A stretch of DNA of 64,000 nucleotides from CAUJGP01 sp964612425 (GCA_964612425.1 CAZTDX010000008.1:1-64000); one strand, 5' to 3'. Numbered from the stretch's first letter, positions 16,770-26,521 are shown. Translations and numbers: made by a program. The notes: generated from the sequence alone by a model not told the origin.

Positions 16770-18505
16770 GAGCGTCCTAGTAAGTTTTGTACTTTATTTA
16801 TCACATCAGTGGGGGCGACTTTGTGTAAAACTTTTCCTTTACGTTCCAAAATTTCCACTTCACCAGCCTCTAAACCTCTCGCACCAATGTTAATACGAAG
16901 GGGCATTCCGAGCAGATCGGCATCTTTAAATTTAAAACCTGGTCGCTCATCGCGATCATCAACAAGCACATCAATCCCCATTTTCTCTAATGAACTTTCC
17001 CACTCATGGACAAGAGACATTAATTTTTCATTTTTGACATCAAGAGCGCAAATATGAACTAAAAAGGGCGCAATACTTTTTGGCCAAATAATACCATCAG
17101 CATCATGACTCTGCTCAATGGCGGCTTGCACAGTTCGAGTCACGCCGATGCCGTAACAACCCATTTCTAAGAGCTGAGCTTTGCCGTTTTTATCTAAGTA
17201 AGTCGCATTCATTTTTTTAGAGTACTTGGTTCCTAAATAAAAAACATGTCCAACTTCAATGCCACGATAGGATTTTAAAGTTCCTTTGCCGGAAGGACAC
17301 AAGTCTCCTTCTTTGGCCATTCTTAAATCGGCAATTTGAGTGGCATTAAAGTCGCGGCCTTCGTTAACATTTTTTAAATGAAAACCATCCTCATTGGCGC
17401 CAACAATAAAGTTTTTTAAATTAGCAACACCGTGATCCATATAAATAGGAATTTTCAAATCAACAGGGCCACAGCTCCCAGGCCATGCGCCGGTCACTTC
17501 CTTGACCTCTTCATCAGTGAGCATTAGAGGAGGATTAACAAGACCAACTAAGTTTTTAATTTTCACTGGATTTGCTTCATCATTTCCTCGAAGTAGAACC
17601 GCAAAAGGCTTTAAGCTTTTATCTTTTGGATCAAAACCTTCGTTGCCTGAAAAAAATAAAGTTTTTACTAATTCTGATGAAGGAATTTTCAAGGTATCAC
17701 TGAGTTGTTGAATTGTTTTTAATCCAGGAGTGGCAAACTTTTCTAGTGCCAGTGGAGTTGCTGTAGAAGTTTTTACCTCTTGAGAATCAAGGGCTGGGCA
17801 AACCTCAACGTTGGCCGCAAAATCAGTAGCAGTACTTACTAGGAGTGCGTCTTCACCAGCTTCGGCCAGCACTTGAAACTCATGAGTTTGGCTACCACCA
17901 ATGTTTCCAGCGTCAGCTTGCACAATTCGAAAATCAAGCCCGAGTCTCGTAAAAATAGTGCGATAGGCATTATACATTTGATCATAGGTCTTCAGAGCCC
18001 CTTCGTTGTCAGCGTCAAAGCTGTAGGCATCCTTCATAATAAACTCGCGACATCGCATTAAACCAAAGCGTGGGCGAATTTCATCTCGATACTTAGTCTG
18101 CATTTGATAAATGTTACGAGGTAAATCGCGGTAACTTTTTAGGTCGTGGCGAACATAATCGGTGACGGCTTCCTCGTGAGTCGCTGCTAAACAAAACCAG
18201 TGTTGATTGCGATTTTGAAACTTTAAAAGACCTGCGCCCATTTCGGCCCAGCGACCTGTTTCTTCCCAAAGTGCCGCGGGATGAACGACGGGCATAAGTA
18301 CTTCTGTACAACCACAACGATTTAGCTCTTCGCGAATAACAGCTTCAAATTTTCGAATTGAGCGAAGTAGCAAATGGCTATAAGTGTAAATTCCGGGAGC
18401 GAGTTTTTTTAAATACCCACCTCGCACCATGAGTTTGTGACTCATTATTTCGGCATCGGCGGGAGCTTCTTTAAGAGTGTAAATGTGGCATTGAGACCAT
18501 TTCAT
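16766..18505 (-). CDS. proS: Prolyl-tRNA synthetase
   Basis: ProS charges tRNA-Pro. At 579 residues it is the bacterial type with an editing insertion. Class II motifs are visible: motif 1 region (EVLMPVVHPAALWEETGRW), motif 2 (YRDEIRPRFGLMRCREFIMKDAYSF), the editing domain in the middle (about residues 240-390), motif 3 (GCYGIGVTRTVQAAIEQ), and the C-terminal anticodon-binding domain (VLVDDRDERPGFKFKDADLLGMPLRI). It sits between ntrX-like and pyrF genes, 3 bp from the former, in one unit. A GGAGAAT element precedes the ATG. Confidence 0.98.
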   Translation of the reverse strand: MKWSQCHIYTLKEAPADAEIMSHKLMVRGGYLKKLAPGIYTYSHLLLRSIRKFEAVIREELNRCGCTEVLMPVVHPAALWEETGRWAEMGAGLLKFQNRNQHWFCLAATHEEAVTDYVRHDLKSYRDLPRNIYQMQTKYRDEIRPRFGLMRCREFIMKDAYSFDADNEGALKTYDQMYNAYRTIFTRLGLDFRIVQADAGNIGGSQTHEFQVLAEAGEDALLVSTATDFAANVEVCPALDSQEVKTSTATPLALEKFATPGLKTIQQLSDTLKIPSSELVKTLFFSGNEGFDPKDKSLKPFAVLLRGNDEANPVKIKNLVGLVNPPLMLTDEEVKEVTGAWPGSCGPVDLKIPIYMDHGVANLKNFIVGANEDGFHLKNVNEGRDFNATQIADLRMAKEGDLCPSGKGTLKSYRGIEVGHVFYLGTKYSKKMNATYLDKNGKAQLLEMGCYGIGVTRTVQAAIEQSHDADGIIWPKSIAPFLVHICALDVKNEKLMSLVHEWESSLEKMGIDVLVDDRDERPGFKFKDADLLGMPLRINIGARGLEAGEVEILERKGKVLHKVAPTDVINKVQNLLGRS

Positions 18506-18508
18506 GAA

Positions 18509-19894
18509 TCATTCTCCTTTAACATCAATTCCGTAGGATTTTATTTTTCTGTGTAAATAACTTCTCTCGAGTCCAATGATTTCAGCAGTGCGAGTGATAT
18601 TTCCGCCGTTTTCATTTATTTTTTTAATTAAATAATGTTTTTCGAACTCGGCACGAGCTTCTCGAAAGCTCCCTAGCTCTTCTCCTGAATGGGTTGCTGT
18701 AGCATCAGATGGTGAAATAACTAAGCCCGCAAAACGCAAATCATGTACATCAATAAAATCGCCAGGAGTTAAAATATAAAGTCTTTCAACAAAGTTTTTA
18801 AGCTCACTCACGTTGCCTGGCCAGTTGTAGGATTGCAGTGCCTTCAGGGCTTCTGCGCTGAGAGTTTTTCTTTGTGCTTTTCCATCACGAATAAAGTGAT
18901 CAGCAAAGTGATTAAAGAGCGCAGGAATATCGCCAGCTCTTTCGCGAAGAGGTGGGATAAAGAGCGTTTCCATTTTTAACAATTCCAGTAGTTCCTGACT
19001 CCAGCGGCCTTGTTTGACTTCAGCTTCGAGGTTTTTACTTGTGGCTGCAATAATTCTTACATCAATATTTATGTTTTGCTCGCCACCCAACCTTTTGATG
19101 GATTTCTCCTTAAGGAAACGGAGCAAGTGGGCTTGAGCTTCCTGGGTTAAGTCGGCAATTTCATCCATGTAAAGAGAGCCCTGATGTGCAAGTTCGAGTC
19201 TTCCTCTTTTTGTTTTTTCAGCGCCGGGGAAATAACCTTTTTCATAACCAAAAAGTTCTGCGTCAACCAATTCAGGAGAGGTGGAGTTTACGAGAAACTC
19301 GACAATGGTACGACCCGATCTGGAACTTAAATAATGAATGTTTTGTGCGATGAGTTCTTTTCCGCTACCCAACTCGCCTTGAATTAAAAGTGATTTTTCA
19401 AGTGGTGCCATCTGTGAAATTTTTTGTTTCAAGTCAAGCATTGAAGGGGCTTCGCCAATGATGGCGATATTTCTTCTTAAGCGATTGAGGAGCAATAACT
19501 TTTCATTTTTTTCCAAGCGATAGGCCAATAAATTTTGTAGAGTGACGATGATTTTATCCATCGAAAGAGGTTTTTCAATAAAATCCCAAGCACCCAATCT
19601 TGTTGCGCGAACAGCGGTTTCGATGGTGCCATGTCCGGACATCATAACAATATCTATTTGAGGAAGTTCTCGTCTCGCTTCACTTAAAACGGCAATTCCA
19701 TCAAGTTTCCCTGGCATCCAAATATCAAGAAGCACGATCTCAGGTTGAAACTCTCGCATGCGAGCGAGTCCCAACTCTCCGTTTTCTGCCGTTTGCACAA
19801 CATAACCTTCATCTTGTAAGGTTGCGGCTAACACCTGTCGAATGGGGCCTTCGTCATCGATGATGAGCACTTTTGCTTTATCCATTGTAACCAT
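18509..19894 (-). CDS. ntrX: NtrX-like response regulator with AAA+ domain
   Basis: The 461-residue protein has a receiver domain (residues 1-120; acidic pair IDDE, phospho-acceptor Asp in VLLDIWMPG, Lys in IEKPL), an AAA+ sigma-54 activator domain (Walker A GELGSGKE, Walker B YMDEIAD), and a Fis-type helix-turn-helix (NITRTAEIIGLERSYLHRKI). The loop that normally reads GAFTGA, which touches sigma-54, reads GYFPGA here. The C-terminal HTH and the upstream histidine kinase fit the NtrY/NtrX pair, linked in other bacteria to nitrogen metabolism, redox and envelope control. The degraded loop suggests that it may not activate sigma-54 promoters in the usual way. Start choice is between 19894 and an ATG 9 nt downstream. 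Confidence 0.88.
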   Translation of the reverse strand: MVTMDKAKVLIIDDEGPIRQVLAATLQDEGYVVQTAENGELGLARMREFQPEIVLLDIWMPGKLDGIAVLSEARRELPQIDIVMMSGHGTIETAVRATRLGAWDFIEKPLSMDKIIVTLQNLLAYRLEKNEKLLLLNRLRRNIAIIGEAPSMLDLKQKISQMAPLEKSLLIQGELGSGKELIAQNIHYLSSRSGRTIVEFLVNSTSPELVDAELFGYEKGYFPGAEKTKRGRLELAHQGSLYMDEIADLTQEAQAHLLRFLKEKSIKRLGGEQNINIDVRIIAATSKNLEAEVKQGRWSQELLELLKMETLFIPPLRERAGDIPALFNHFADHFIRDGKAQRKTLSAEALKALQSYNWPGNVSELKNFVERLYILTPGDFIDVHDLRFAGLVISPSDATATHSGEELGSFREARAEFEKHYLIKKINENGGNITRTAEIIGLERSYLHRKIKSYGIDVKGE

Positions 19895-19912
19895 AAGTTC
19901 CCTCTTTATCTT

Positions 19913-22147
19913 CTAAGATTGAATACCACCCGATATTACGACCGGAAGTTCAATTACCATTTTTGTACCCTTTGGCTCGTTTTCTAGGGCGCGAATAAAA
20001 CCATCATGATCTTCTACAATTCTTTTTACGATGGGTAAACCTAAACCTGTTCCACCATCTTTTGTTGAGTAGTAGGGTTCAAAAACACGTTGTCGATCTT
20101 CTGGGGCTATTCCCTGACCATTGTCACTGATTGATAATGTAACCAATTTAAGTCTAGAATTAAAATGAGTTTCTAATCTTATATGCGCTTTCTCGCCCGG
20201 AGTCACTGCATGAATGGCGTTATCCACCAAGTTACCCACAACTCTTTTTATTTGTTCGGGATCAATCTTAAAATCGGGGAGTTTAGAGTCAGAAATAAAT
20301 TCGATCCTATGTTGGCTATGGGCTGATCGATAAAGCACTAAAGCCTCTTCAATGGTTTGATTTAGCGAAGCCATAACTTTTCTTGCTTCAGGAAGTCGAG
20401 CAAATTGACTAAATTCATTGACGAGGCGTCGTAACTCATCTGTTTGCTTGATGATCATGCTGGTGCATTCGGAAAAAGCGGCATCAGCCAATTGGTTTCC
20501 GAATTTTCTTTGCAATCGCTCCGCTGATAACTTGATGGGGGTGAGCGGATTTTTAATCTCATGGGCAATACGACGAGCCACCTCCGTCCACGCCGCAGCT
20601 CTTTGGGCATTCACAATGGGAGTGAGATCGTCAAATACTAAAATTCTTCCCACTTCTAAGCTTTTTTCATCACGGAGAGTACTGAGGGTGACTTGAAGGG
20701 GCACTGTCTGACCACTCACTGTAATTGAAATTTCTTTTTGCAAGCTATCTAAACCACGCTCTTTCATTACTTTAATGAGGTCTAAAATTGTTTTGTAGTT
20801 TTCACGACTAAAGAGTTCTTTTGCGGGTCTTCCCAAAAAATTTTCTGGTTGAACGTTCAGTAATTGGCTCGCTTTGCGATTGAGTGTGGTGATAAAGCCT
20901 TCATGATCAACCGAGATAACCCCGGTACTCACATTGGCTAAAACCACTTCGACGTAGCGAGAGTGTTTATTTAAATTTTCAATCATGATTTCTAGGTTTT
21001 CTTGAGCTTCGTCGACTTCTTTTTCAGATTTTGCTAAATTCAAAGTCATTAAATTGAAACTTTTGACGAGTTCAGCAATTTCTTCGGAACCAGATTGAAC
21101 TTGAACTTCGGAGTAATCGCCTTCGGCAACACGCCTCGTGGCTCGTCCCACCATCACAAGGGGAATAGAAAGTTGCTTCGCTAAATAAAAACCAAACCAA
21201 GTGGCGGCAAGCAAGATAACTAGAGTCATAAAAAATAAAATAATAGTATAAATAGATTTTAGTGGATACTCCAGCGGGTTTACATCGCGAAAGTCTTCGT
21301 AGGCAGATGAAATATCGTTCATTTTTGAAATCAAGGAAAGAGGTACATAACTTGAAACCACAACGGCACCACGATCGAGTTTTTCATCTACCGGGACAAT
21401 CACTCGCACTAAGTTTCCTTCTCCAAACTGGTGAATGGTGCTGGCTTCAGTCCGGTTTTTAATCCCTTTTTGCAAAAATTCTAAAGACAGTGTTGGAAGT
21501 CGTGAAATAGTTTGTTCGCTTGAAACAGAAGTGATTCGATCCGCGAAGAGGCTAGGGTAATACTCTACGGCATCTAGGCTGAAAGTTTCTCGGAGTTCTT
21601 TGAGTCGTTCTTTGATTTGACGAGACGAAGACAAATTATGAATTTGTTTAGCGACTTCGTTGGCAAAATGATAATTTCTTTTTTTGGCATTAAAATAGTA
21701 AGCGTTAGTCACTTCGAGTGACCCTTTTAATACTCCGGCCATTTTTACGCTAAACCATTTATCAAAACTAGAGTTGATATAAAAGACCGAGATTAAAAAC
21801 ATGAGGGCTGTTGGAATAAAGCTGAAAGCAACAAAGGCGGCTATTAGTTTTGCTTTTAAACTGCTGCCGATGATCCGGCCTCGTCGCTCTACGAATACTT
21901 TGACGACATTACGAAAAATTAAAAACAATAAAAGTAAAAGTAGAATAATATTAAAGTTAACCAGTCCAAAAAAGAAAATCGAATGCACAAAAGGCAATTC
22001 TTGGCTGATACCAAAGAGGCGAATCTGAAACCAGGTTAACAATAAAAATAAAAAAGAAATCAAAACAACAAAAAGCATTTCGCGCCGACGTTTTTTGAAC
22101 TCGCCAGGACCTGAAGCAGATAGTTCTATTTCTTGATCTTTAGACAC
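19913..22147 (-). CDS. ntrY: NtrY-like sensor histidine kinase
   Basis: The 744-residue membrane kinase has three hydrophobic segments in the first 130 residues and another near residue 300, flanking a periplasmic region of about 160 residues. Then come HAMP (about 320-375), a PAS domain (about 400-500, VVLANVSTGVISVDHEG), the phospho-acceptor His in RRIAHEIKNPLTPIKLSAER, and the ATP-binding N, G1 and G2 boxes (NLVDNAIHAV, DNGQGIAPED, GGTGLGLPIVKRI). This matches NtrY, the partner of NtrX encoded just downstream. GTG is the start, 3 bp after ribH. The signal sensed is unknown. Confidence 0.92.
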   Translation of the reverse strand: MSKDQEIELSASGPGEFKKRRREMLFVVLISFLFLLLTWFQIRLFGISQELPFVHSIFFFGLVNFNIILLLLLLFLIFRNVVKVFVERRGRIIGSSLKAKLIAAFVAFSFIPTALMFLISVFYINSSFDKWFSVKMAGVLKGSLEVTNAYYFNAKKRNYHFANEVAKQIHNLSSSRQIKERLKELRETFSLDAVEYYPSLFADRITSVSSEQTISRLPTLSLEFLQKGIKNRTEASTIHQFGEGNLVRVIVPVDEKLDRGAVVVSSYVPLSLISKMNDISSAYEDFRDVNPLEYPLKSIYTIILFFMTLVILLAATWFGFYLAKQLSIPLVMVGRATRRVAEGDYSEVQVQSGSEEIAELVKSFNLMTLNLAKSEKEVDEAQENLEIMIENLNKHSRYVEVVLANVSTGVISVDHEGFITTLNRKASQLLNVQPENFLGRPAKELFSRENYKTILDLIKVMKERGLDSLQKEISITVSGQTVPLQVTLSTLRDEKSLEVGRILVFDDLTPIVNAQRAAAWTEVARRIAHEIKNPLTPIKLSAERLQRKFGNQLADAAFSECTSMIIKQTDELRRLVNEFSQFARLPEARKVMASLNQTIEEALVLYRSAHSQHRIEFISDSKLPDFKIDPEQIKRVVGNLVDNAIHAVTPGEKAHIRLETHFNSRLKLVTLSISDNGQGIAPEDRQRVFEPYYSTKDGGTGLGLPIVKRIVEDHDGFIRALENEPKGTKMVIELPVVISGGIQS

Positions 22148-22150
22148 TAA

Positions 22151-22603
22151 TTAATTTCCACTCTTATTGAAAGCATCTTTTTTTAACTGAGTTAGGAGAT
22201 TTAGCATCTCTAATACCACTTCGGCGGCCTCTGAACCTTTGTTCCCGTGAGAGCCGGTGGTGCGCTCCTGGGCTTGTTCTTCGTTTTCAGTTGTTAGAAC
22301 ACCAAATCCAATCGGTTTTCCATATTCAAGCATTAAGTGAGTAACTCCGCGTTCAACGCTTTGGCAAACATAATCAAAGTGTGCAGTGTCTCCACGAATG
22401 ACCGCGCCTAGGGTTATTACTCCATCACATCCCTGATCGAAAAGAGCTTTTGTGGCTAAGGGGATTTCAACGGCACCAGGAACTCTGATAGACCATATTT
22501 GTTTATCAGTAAGCCCAGCTTTTTTTAAAGTGGCAATCGCACCTTTTTCTAATTCAAAGGTAAACTCACTATTAAATTTAGCGGTGACGACTCCAATAAG
22601 CAT
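22151..22603 (-). CDS. ribH: 6,7-dimethyl-8-ribityllumazine synthase
   Basis: RibH catalyses the penultimate step of riboflavin synthesis and assembles into large shells. The 150-residue protein has the substrate-binding motifs of the family: IGVVTAKFNSEFT, the VPGAVEIPLATKALF segment, GAVIRGDTAHFDYVCQSVERG with the catalytic-region His, and PIGFGVLTTENEEQAQERT. It heads the minus-strand run ribH-ntrY-ntrX-proS-pyrF, which is an unusual set of neighbours for a flavin gene; no other rib gene is next to it. Confidence 0.96.
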   Translation of the reverse strand: MLIGVVTAKFNSEFTFELEKGAIATLKKAGLTDKQIWSIRVPGAVEIPLATKALFDQGCDGVITLGAVIRGDTAHFDYVCQSVERGVTHLMLEYGKPIGFGVLTTENEEQAQERTTGSHGNKGSEAAEVVLEMLNLLTQLKKDAFNKSGN

Positions 22604-22980
22604 AGAAAAATTCCTCTTCGGGTGTGGTTTTGAAAAGAGTTTCGCGATAGCAACTAATTACCGGACTGTTATTTAACAAAATCTTCCTGTAAAAGTCGAG
22701 CTTAACCTCAATACTAAATTACAATATATGCTTAAAATGTATTCAAATTGTTAGCCTAAAACTAGTGCTCTGACCACTCAGTTTTGTCGAGTTATGCGAA
22801 GTTGCTAAATTTTAAGTCAAGGCGTGATGAGGAGTTTTGGCGGGTCCTAAAGAAACAATGAGCTATACAGAAATATAAATTAGAAGTAAAATACTGTTTA
22901 GATTCATATAGTTATGATAAGTTCTCACTATAATGATATGTAACATTGATTTTAATTCATTATAATGAGATCATAAAAAA
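22604..22980. promoter_or_regulatory. Divergent intergenic region with imperfect inverted repeat
   Basis: No gene is seen in these 377 bp between divergent ribH and the ATPase. Just before the ATPase start, TCTCACTATAATGA (22923-22936) and TCATTATAATGAGA (22957-22970) form an inverted repeat with one mismatch and a 20-nt spacer. It overlaps the probable promoter and could bind a dimeric regulator. No regulator is encoded beside it. Confidence 0.45.
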
Positions 22981-24258
22981 ATGACAGAAAGTGCATTACT
23001 AAAAATACTCGCTGAACAGCAAATGGAGGCTGAGGGTTGGATTTCAAGCTCTCAAGTAATTCATCGCGAGAAAAGTTCTGAGTATTTGTCATCCCTTAAA
23101 GACCCTTTAATTAAAATAATAGTGGGAGTTCGCCGTTGCGGGAAATCTTTTTTATCTCTACATAGTCTTCCCCCATCATCATGGCTTTATGTTAATTTTG
23201 ATGATGAACGTTTATCAGATCTTTCAGCAGAAGATCTAAATAAAATTTATAGTTGCGGGTTACAACTAAAGCAAAATATCCAATACTGGGTTTTTGATGA
23301 GATTCAGAATATTAAAAATTGGGATCTATTCGTAAATAGACTCAATCGAAAAAAATTAAACCTAGTTATTACTGGTAGTAATGGAAAGCTTTTATCTAAA
23401 GAACTATCAACACACTTAACGGGAAGATTTCTAAGCATTGAGTTGTTCCCTCTCTCTTTTAAAGAATATTTATCGTTCTCTTTAATAGAGACAACGCAAG
23501 GGAGATCCATTCCGACTGAATTAGAAGCTAAAATTAAAATCAAATTTAATGAGTACCTTCGACAAGGAGGGTTTCCAGAAACTTTAAAGTTGATCAATAA
23601 AGGGCCATATCTGAGAGAATTATATAATAGCATATTAACTAGAGACATTCTTCAAAGATATGCATTGAGGAATCCAACAGAATTAAAATCAATTGCACGG
23701 CTTTTAATTAATAACATAAGTAAAGAGATGAGTTACAAAAGCTTGAGCGAATCCACTCATTTGGGCAGCATTAATACTGCAAAAAAATATGTTTCTTTTT
23801 TAAATGATTGCTATTTGTTTTTTGAGCTTGAAGCCTTCTCACCAAAAATAAGAAATCGCATAACTCGTGAGCGAAAAATCTACGCAATTGATACAGGACT
23901 GTATAATGCACTCCAAACATCAGTTTCTGAGAACCTTGGCGCACAGCTTGAAAACTTTGTGTTTCTTGAGTTATATCGCAAATCGCTAGAACTTTTTTAT
24001 TTAAAAGAAAAAGACTTTGAAGTCGATTTTGTTATCTTGAAGGATCGCAAAATACAACAACTCATACAGGTTTGTTATGATATGTCTGATGTTAAAACGG
24101 AAAATCGAGAAATAAGAAGTCTTATTAAAGCCTCTGAAAAATATTTTTGCTCACATCTTACCATTTTAACATTTGAACAAGAGTCAGAAAAAATTGTTGA
24201 TGGTAAAAAAATTTCTATCATTCCAGTATGGAAATGGATTTTAAGTTCAATCCGTTAG
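22981..24258 (+). CDS. AAA-family ATPase with C-terminal DUF4143 domain
   Basis: The 425-residue protein belongs to the stand-alone prokaryotic ATPase group that pairs an AAA P-loop domain with DUF4143. Walker A is GVRRCGKS (about residue 45-52), Walker B YWVFDEIQN (about residue 105), and the sensor-like ITGSNGKLLSKELSTHLTGR follows. The C-terminal part has a nuclease-like pattern (DFEVDFVILKDRKI then QVCYD), as usual in DUF4143. The role of the family is unsettled; many are horizontally acquired, single genes. The A-run directly upstream leaves a poor ribosome-binding site. Its 3' end overlaps the convergent gene by 12 bp. Confidence 0.85.
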   Translation: MTESALLKILAEQQMEAEGWISSSQVIHREKSSEYLSSLKDPLIKIIVGVRRCGKSFLSLHSLPPSSWLYVNFDDERLSDLSAEDLNKIYSCGLQLKQNIQYWVFDEIQNIKNWDLFVNRLNRKKLNLVITGSNGKLLSKELSTHLTGRFLSIELFPLSFKEYLSFSLIETTQGRSIPTELEAKIKIKFNEYLRQGGFPETLKLINKGPYLRELYNSILTRDILQRYALRNPTELKSIARLLINNISKEMSYKSLSESTHLGSINTAKKYVSFLNDCYLFFELEAFSPKIRNRITRERKIYAIDTGLYNALQTSVSENLGAQLENFVFLELYRKSLELFYLKEKDFEVDFVILKDRKIQQLIQVCYDMSDVKTENREIRSLIKASEKYFCSHLTILTFEQESEKIVDGKKISIIPVWKWILSSIR

Positions 24259-24762
24259 AACAGAGTGACAGCTTTTAGATAAATCAGTGTGCTCGCTAAT
24301 CTCACCAGTGCTTTGATCCTGGCATCCGCAAAAATTTCTGTTGTTAGCGCTGACCAAGATTCCATTGAGTTGTTTGCATTTATTGGCGAGCTCCTGCTTG
24401 CTTGATTTTGCGATATGAGATTGGGTTCGTAGTTTTTCAATTTCCACATTTTTTTGATATTCATAAAGCGCTGGCTTTTCTTCTTGTGATTTATTGTTTA
24501 CGCAAAAGCTTATAGAATTAAGATAAGTTTTACCACAAAGACAATGAAGGTCACCAAAATACATTTTTGGTTCACCACCTTTAGCTTTGCATTCAAGTTC
24601 TGAAAGTGCCCACGGGTTGTTATCTCTCATGTGTTCCCATATTTCTAGATTGGTCATTTGTGTATAATCAGGATAGTTTTTTTGTATGTCAGCAGCAAGC
24701 AAGTGTGATGACAAGAAGATGATTTGAATGACGCTTAAAGTGTATAATAATACTTTTTTCAT
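24247..24762 (-). CDS. Exported Cys-rich protein of unknown function
   Basis: The 171-residue protein has a Sec signal peptide (YTLSVIQIIFLSSHLLAA, cleavage near residue 24) and nine cysteines in the mature part, with spaced pairs such as LHCLCGKTYL and NFCGCQDQSTG. Two similar blocks (ELECKAKGGEPKMYFGDLHC and NKCKQLNGILVSANNRNFC) look like an internal duplication, each holding Cys-x-x-x-(N/G)G...Cys. I do not recognise the family. It probably folds with disulfides in the periplasm. The stop overlaps the convergent ATPase gene. Confidence 0.65.
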   Translation of the reverse strand: MKKVLLYTLSVIQIIFLSSHLLAADIQKNYPDYTQMTNLEIWEHMRDNNPWALSELECKAKGGEPKMYFGDLHCLCGKTYLNSISFCVNNKSQEEKPALYEYQKNVEIEKLRTQSHIAKSSKQELANKCKQLNGILVSANNRNFCGCQDQSTGEISEHTDLSKSCHSVLTD

Positions 24763-24900
24763 AAAGACTCCCTCGCGCTAATAATAAAAAGAAGATCTAA
24801 TATATAAATAATAACTATTTATTTCAACTGTAATTATTTAGACAGAGAGTGACGAAAATGGCGATAAGGAAATCCTGAATAAAATAAGTGAATTGCGTGA

Positions 24901-24950
24901 CTTTTAAAGTTGAGTTGCCAATGATGGCAACTCAACTTTATCTTTAAAAG
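24901..24950. terminator. Strong stem-loop after the sigma-54 activator gene
   Basis: Perfect 16-bp arms (24905-24920 and 24925-24940) close on an ATGA loop, and flanking A/T runs at 24901-24909 and 24942-24950 extend the pairing. It lies just past the stop of the 24965-26521 gene and likely ends its transcript, though the T-run is short. Confidence 0.65.
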
Positions 24951-24964
24951 ATTTAAATGATAAT

Positions 24965-26521
24965 TTAGGACCTGATTATTTTGCGCTTATCAAGGCCGTA
25001 TTTTTCTACTTTCATGATAAGACCAGCGCGGCTAATTCCCAACTCTTTTGCAAGTTTGGATTTATTCCATCCTGTTCGTCGCAGTCCTTCATGAATCATA
25101 TCGCGCTCTAGTTCTTCAAGTGCATCTTTAAGTTTTCCTTGAAGACGGGCTCCTTGAACTTTTGATTTTTCCGAGGATTCTAAGATTTTTCCAGATAAAA
25201 GCTCTTCGCCAATTTTAGTTTCCTCACCGGCAAGAACAACACATCTTTCCATTTCATTTTGTAATTCTCGAACGTTTCCGGGCCAAACATAATCGTAAAG
25301 CTTTTCAAGTGCTCTTCGAGTCAGAGTCTTTTTGCCTCCGCCCTTTGAATCACAGGCTTTTTGTAAAAAGAACTCTGCAAGCAACGGAATGTCTTCTTTG
25401 CGCTCTTTCAGAGAAGGAACGCGAATGTTGATCACATTTAAACGATAGTATAAATCTTCTCTAAAAGTACCTTGCTCTACCATCTCACGTAAATTTCGAT
25501 TTGTGGCGGCAATAATTCGAGCATCCACTTTTCTACCCTCAGTGGCACCAACGGGCATGAAGGTTCCTTCTTGTAGAACTCGAAGCAGTTTAACTTGCAT
25601 TTGTGGTGACGTATCACCGATTTCATCCAGAAAGAATGTCCCCTTGTCGGCCATTTCAAATAAACCTTTTTTATCTTTGAGTGCGCCAGTGAATGAACCC
25701 TTTACGTGACCAAAAAGCTCGGACTCTAAGAGGTTATCAACAAACGCTGAACAGTTTTGAATGACAAATGCTTTATCTTTACGATTCGAATTATAGTGAA
25801 TCGATTTAGCAATTAATTCTTTTCCTGTACCGTTGTCACCTTGAATGAGAACCGTGCTATCTGCACCCTTAATTTTATCAAGAAGCGAATAGAGGTTTTG
25901 CATTGGCTTTGATTTACCAATCATATTGTCGTACTTGAATCGGCTGCCTAACTCTTTGTTGAGTTCATTGATGCGATCTTCTCTGGAGGTAATTTCTAAA
26001 TGTAATGTTTTTACCTCTTGTACAACAAGATCACAGAGATCAACAAAGTGCTGTCTTTCAGCTTCGTCGACACTCTTGAACATGGCAAAAGCTTTTTCAA
26101 TGATTTCACCCGAACAACCAAATGCAGCTAAGCGATCACGAACTTCATTTAATTTTTGAGAAAAGTTTTCATCTCTAAAAAAACCAGTAACAAGAACCGT
26201 ACCCATATAATCATTTTCAATGAGTAGTGGGAATACCCCAATATCATAGCCAATCATATCCCATTTTCTAATGCTGTAGCGGTTATCTGAGTTGCGAAGA
26301 TCCTCAACGGCTTTAGCAACCAGTTCAGAAAGATTGGCACGGCAGGCTTCCTTTTGCATTAAATAATGAGTGGCAGGATTTTTACATTGTGCCTTACCAG
26401 TAAAGCCTTTAACGAGTCCCTTTTCATCAGTAAAGAGAAGATCGATATTCCACCAGCTATTAAGAATGAGTCTTAATTTATCAATTACGTGTATATGCTC
26501 GAAATCATCCCAGTTAATCAT
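24965..26521 (-). CDS. Sigma-54-dependent transcriptional activator with sensory N-terminus
   Basis: The 518-residue protein has an N-terminal sensory region of about 170 residues with CKNPATHYLMQKEACRANL, a Cys-containing motif like that in PocR/GAF-type sensors. A central AAA+ domain follows (Walker A GDNGTGKE, L1 loop GSFTGA, Walker B FFLDEIGD, RVLQEGTFMPVGA), then a Fis-type helix-turn-helix (GLRRTGWNKSKLAKELGISRAGLIMKV). It should activate sigma-54 promoters in response to a ligand or metal/redox signal bound by the N-terminus. No kinase is adjacent, and there is no receiver domain. GSFTGA is a natural variant of GAFTGA. A GGGGGATC element precedes the ATG. Target genes cannot be read from context. 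Confidence 0.9.
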   Translation of the reverse strand: MINWDDFEHIHVIDKLRLILNSWWNIDLLFTDEKGLVKGFTGKAQCKNPATHYLMQKEACRANLSELVAKAVEDLRNSDNRYSIRKWDMIGYDIGVFPLLIENDYMGTVLVTGFFRDENFSQKLNEVRDRLAAFGCSGEIIEKAFAMFKSVDEAERQHFVDLCDLVVQEVKTLHLEITSREDRINELNKELGSRFKYDNMIGKSKPMQNLYSLLDKIKGADSTVLIQGDNGTGKELIAKSIHYNSNRKDKAFVIQNCSAFVDNLLESELFGHVKGSFTGALKDKKGLFEMADKGTFFLDEIGDTSPQMQVKLLRVLQEGTFMPVGATEGRKVDARIIAATNRNLREMVEQGTFREDLYYRLNVINIRVPSLKERKEDIPLLAEFFLQKACDSKGGGKKTLTRRALEKLYDYVWPGNVRELQNEMERCVVLAGEETKIGEELLSGKILESSEKSKVQGARLQGKLKDALEELERDMIHEGLRRTGWNKSKLAKELGISRAGLIMKVEKYGLDKRKIIRS

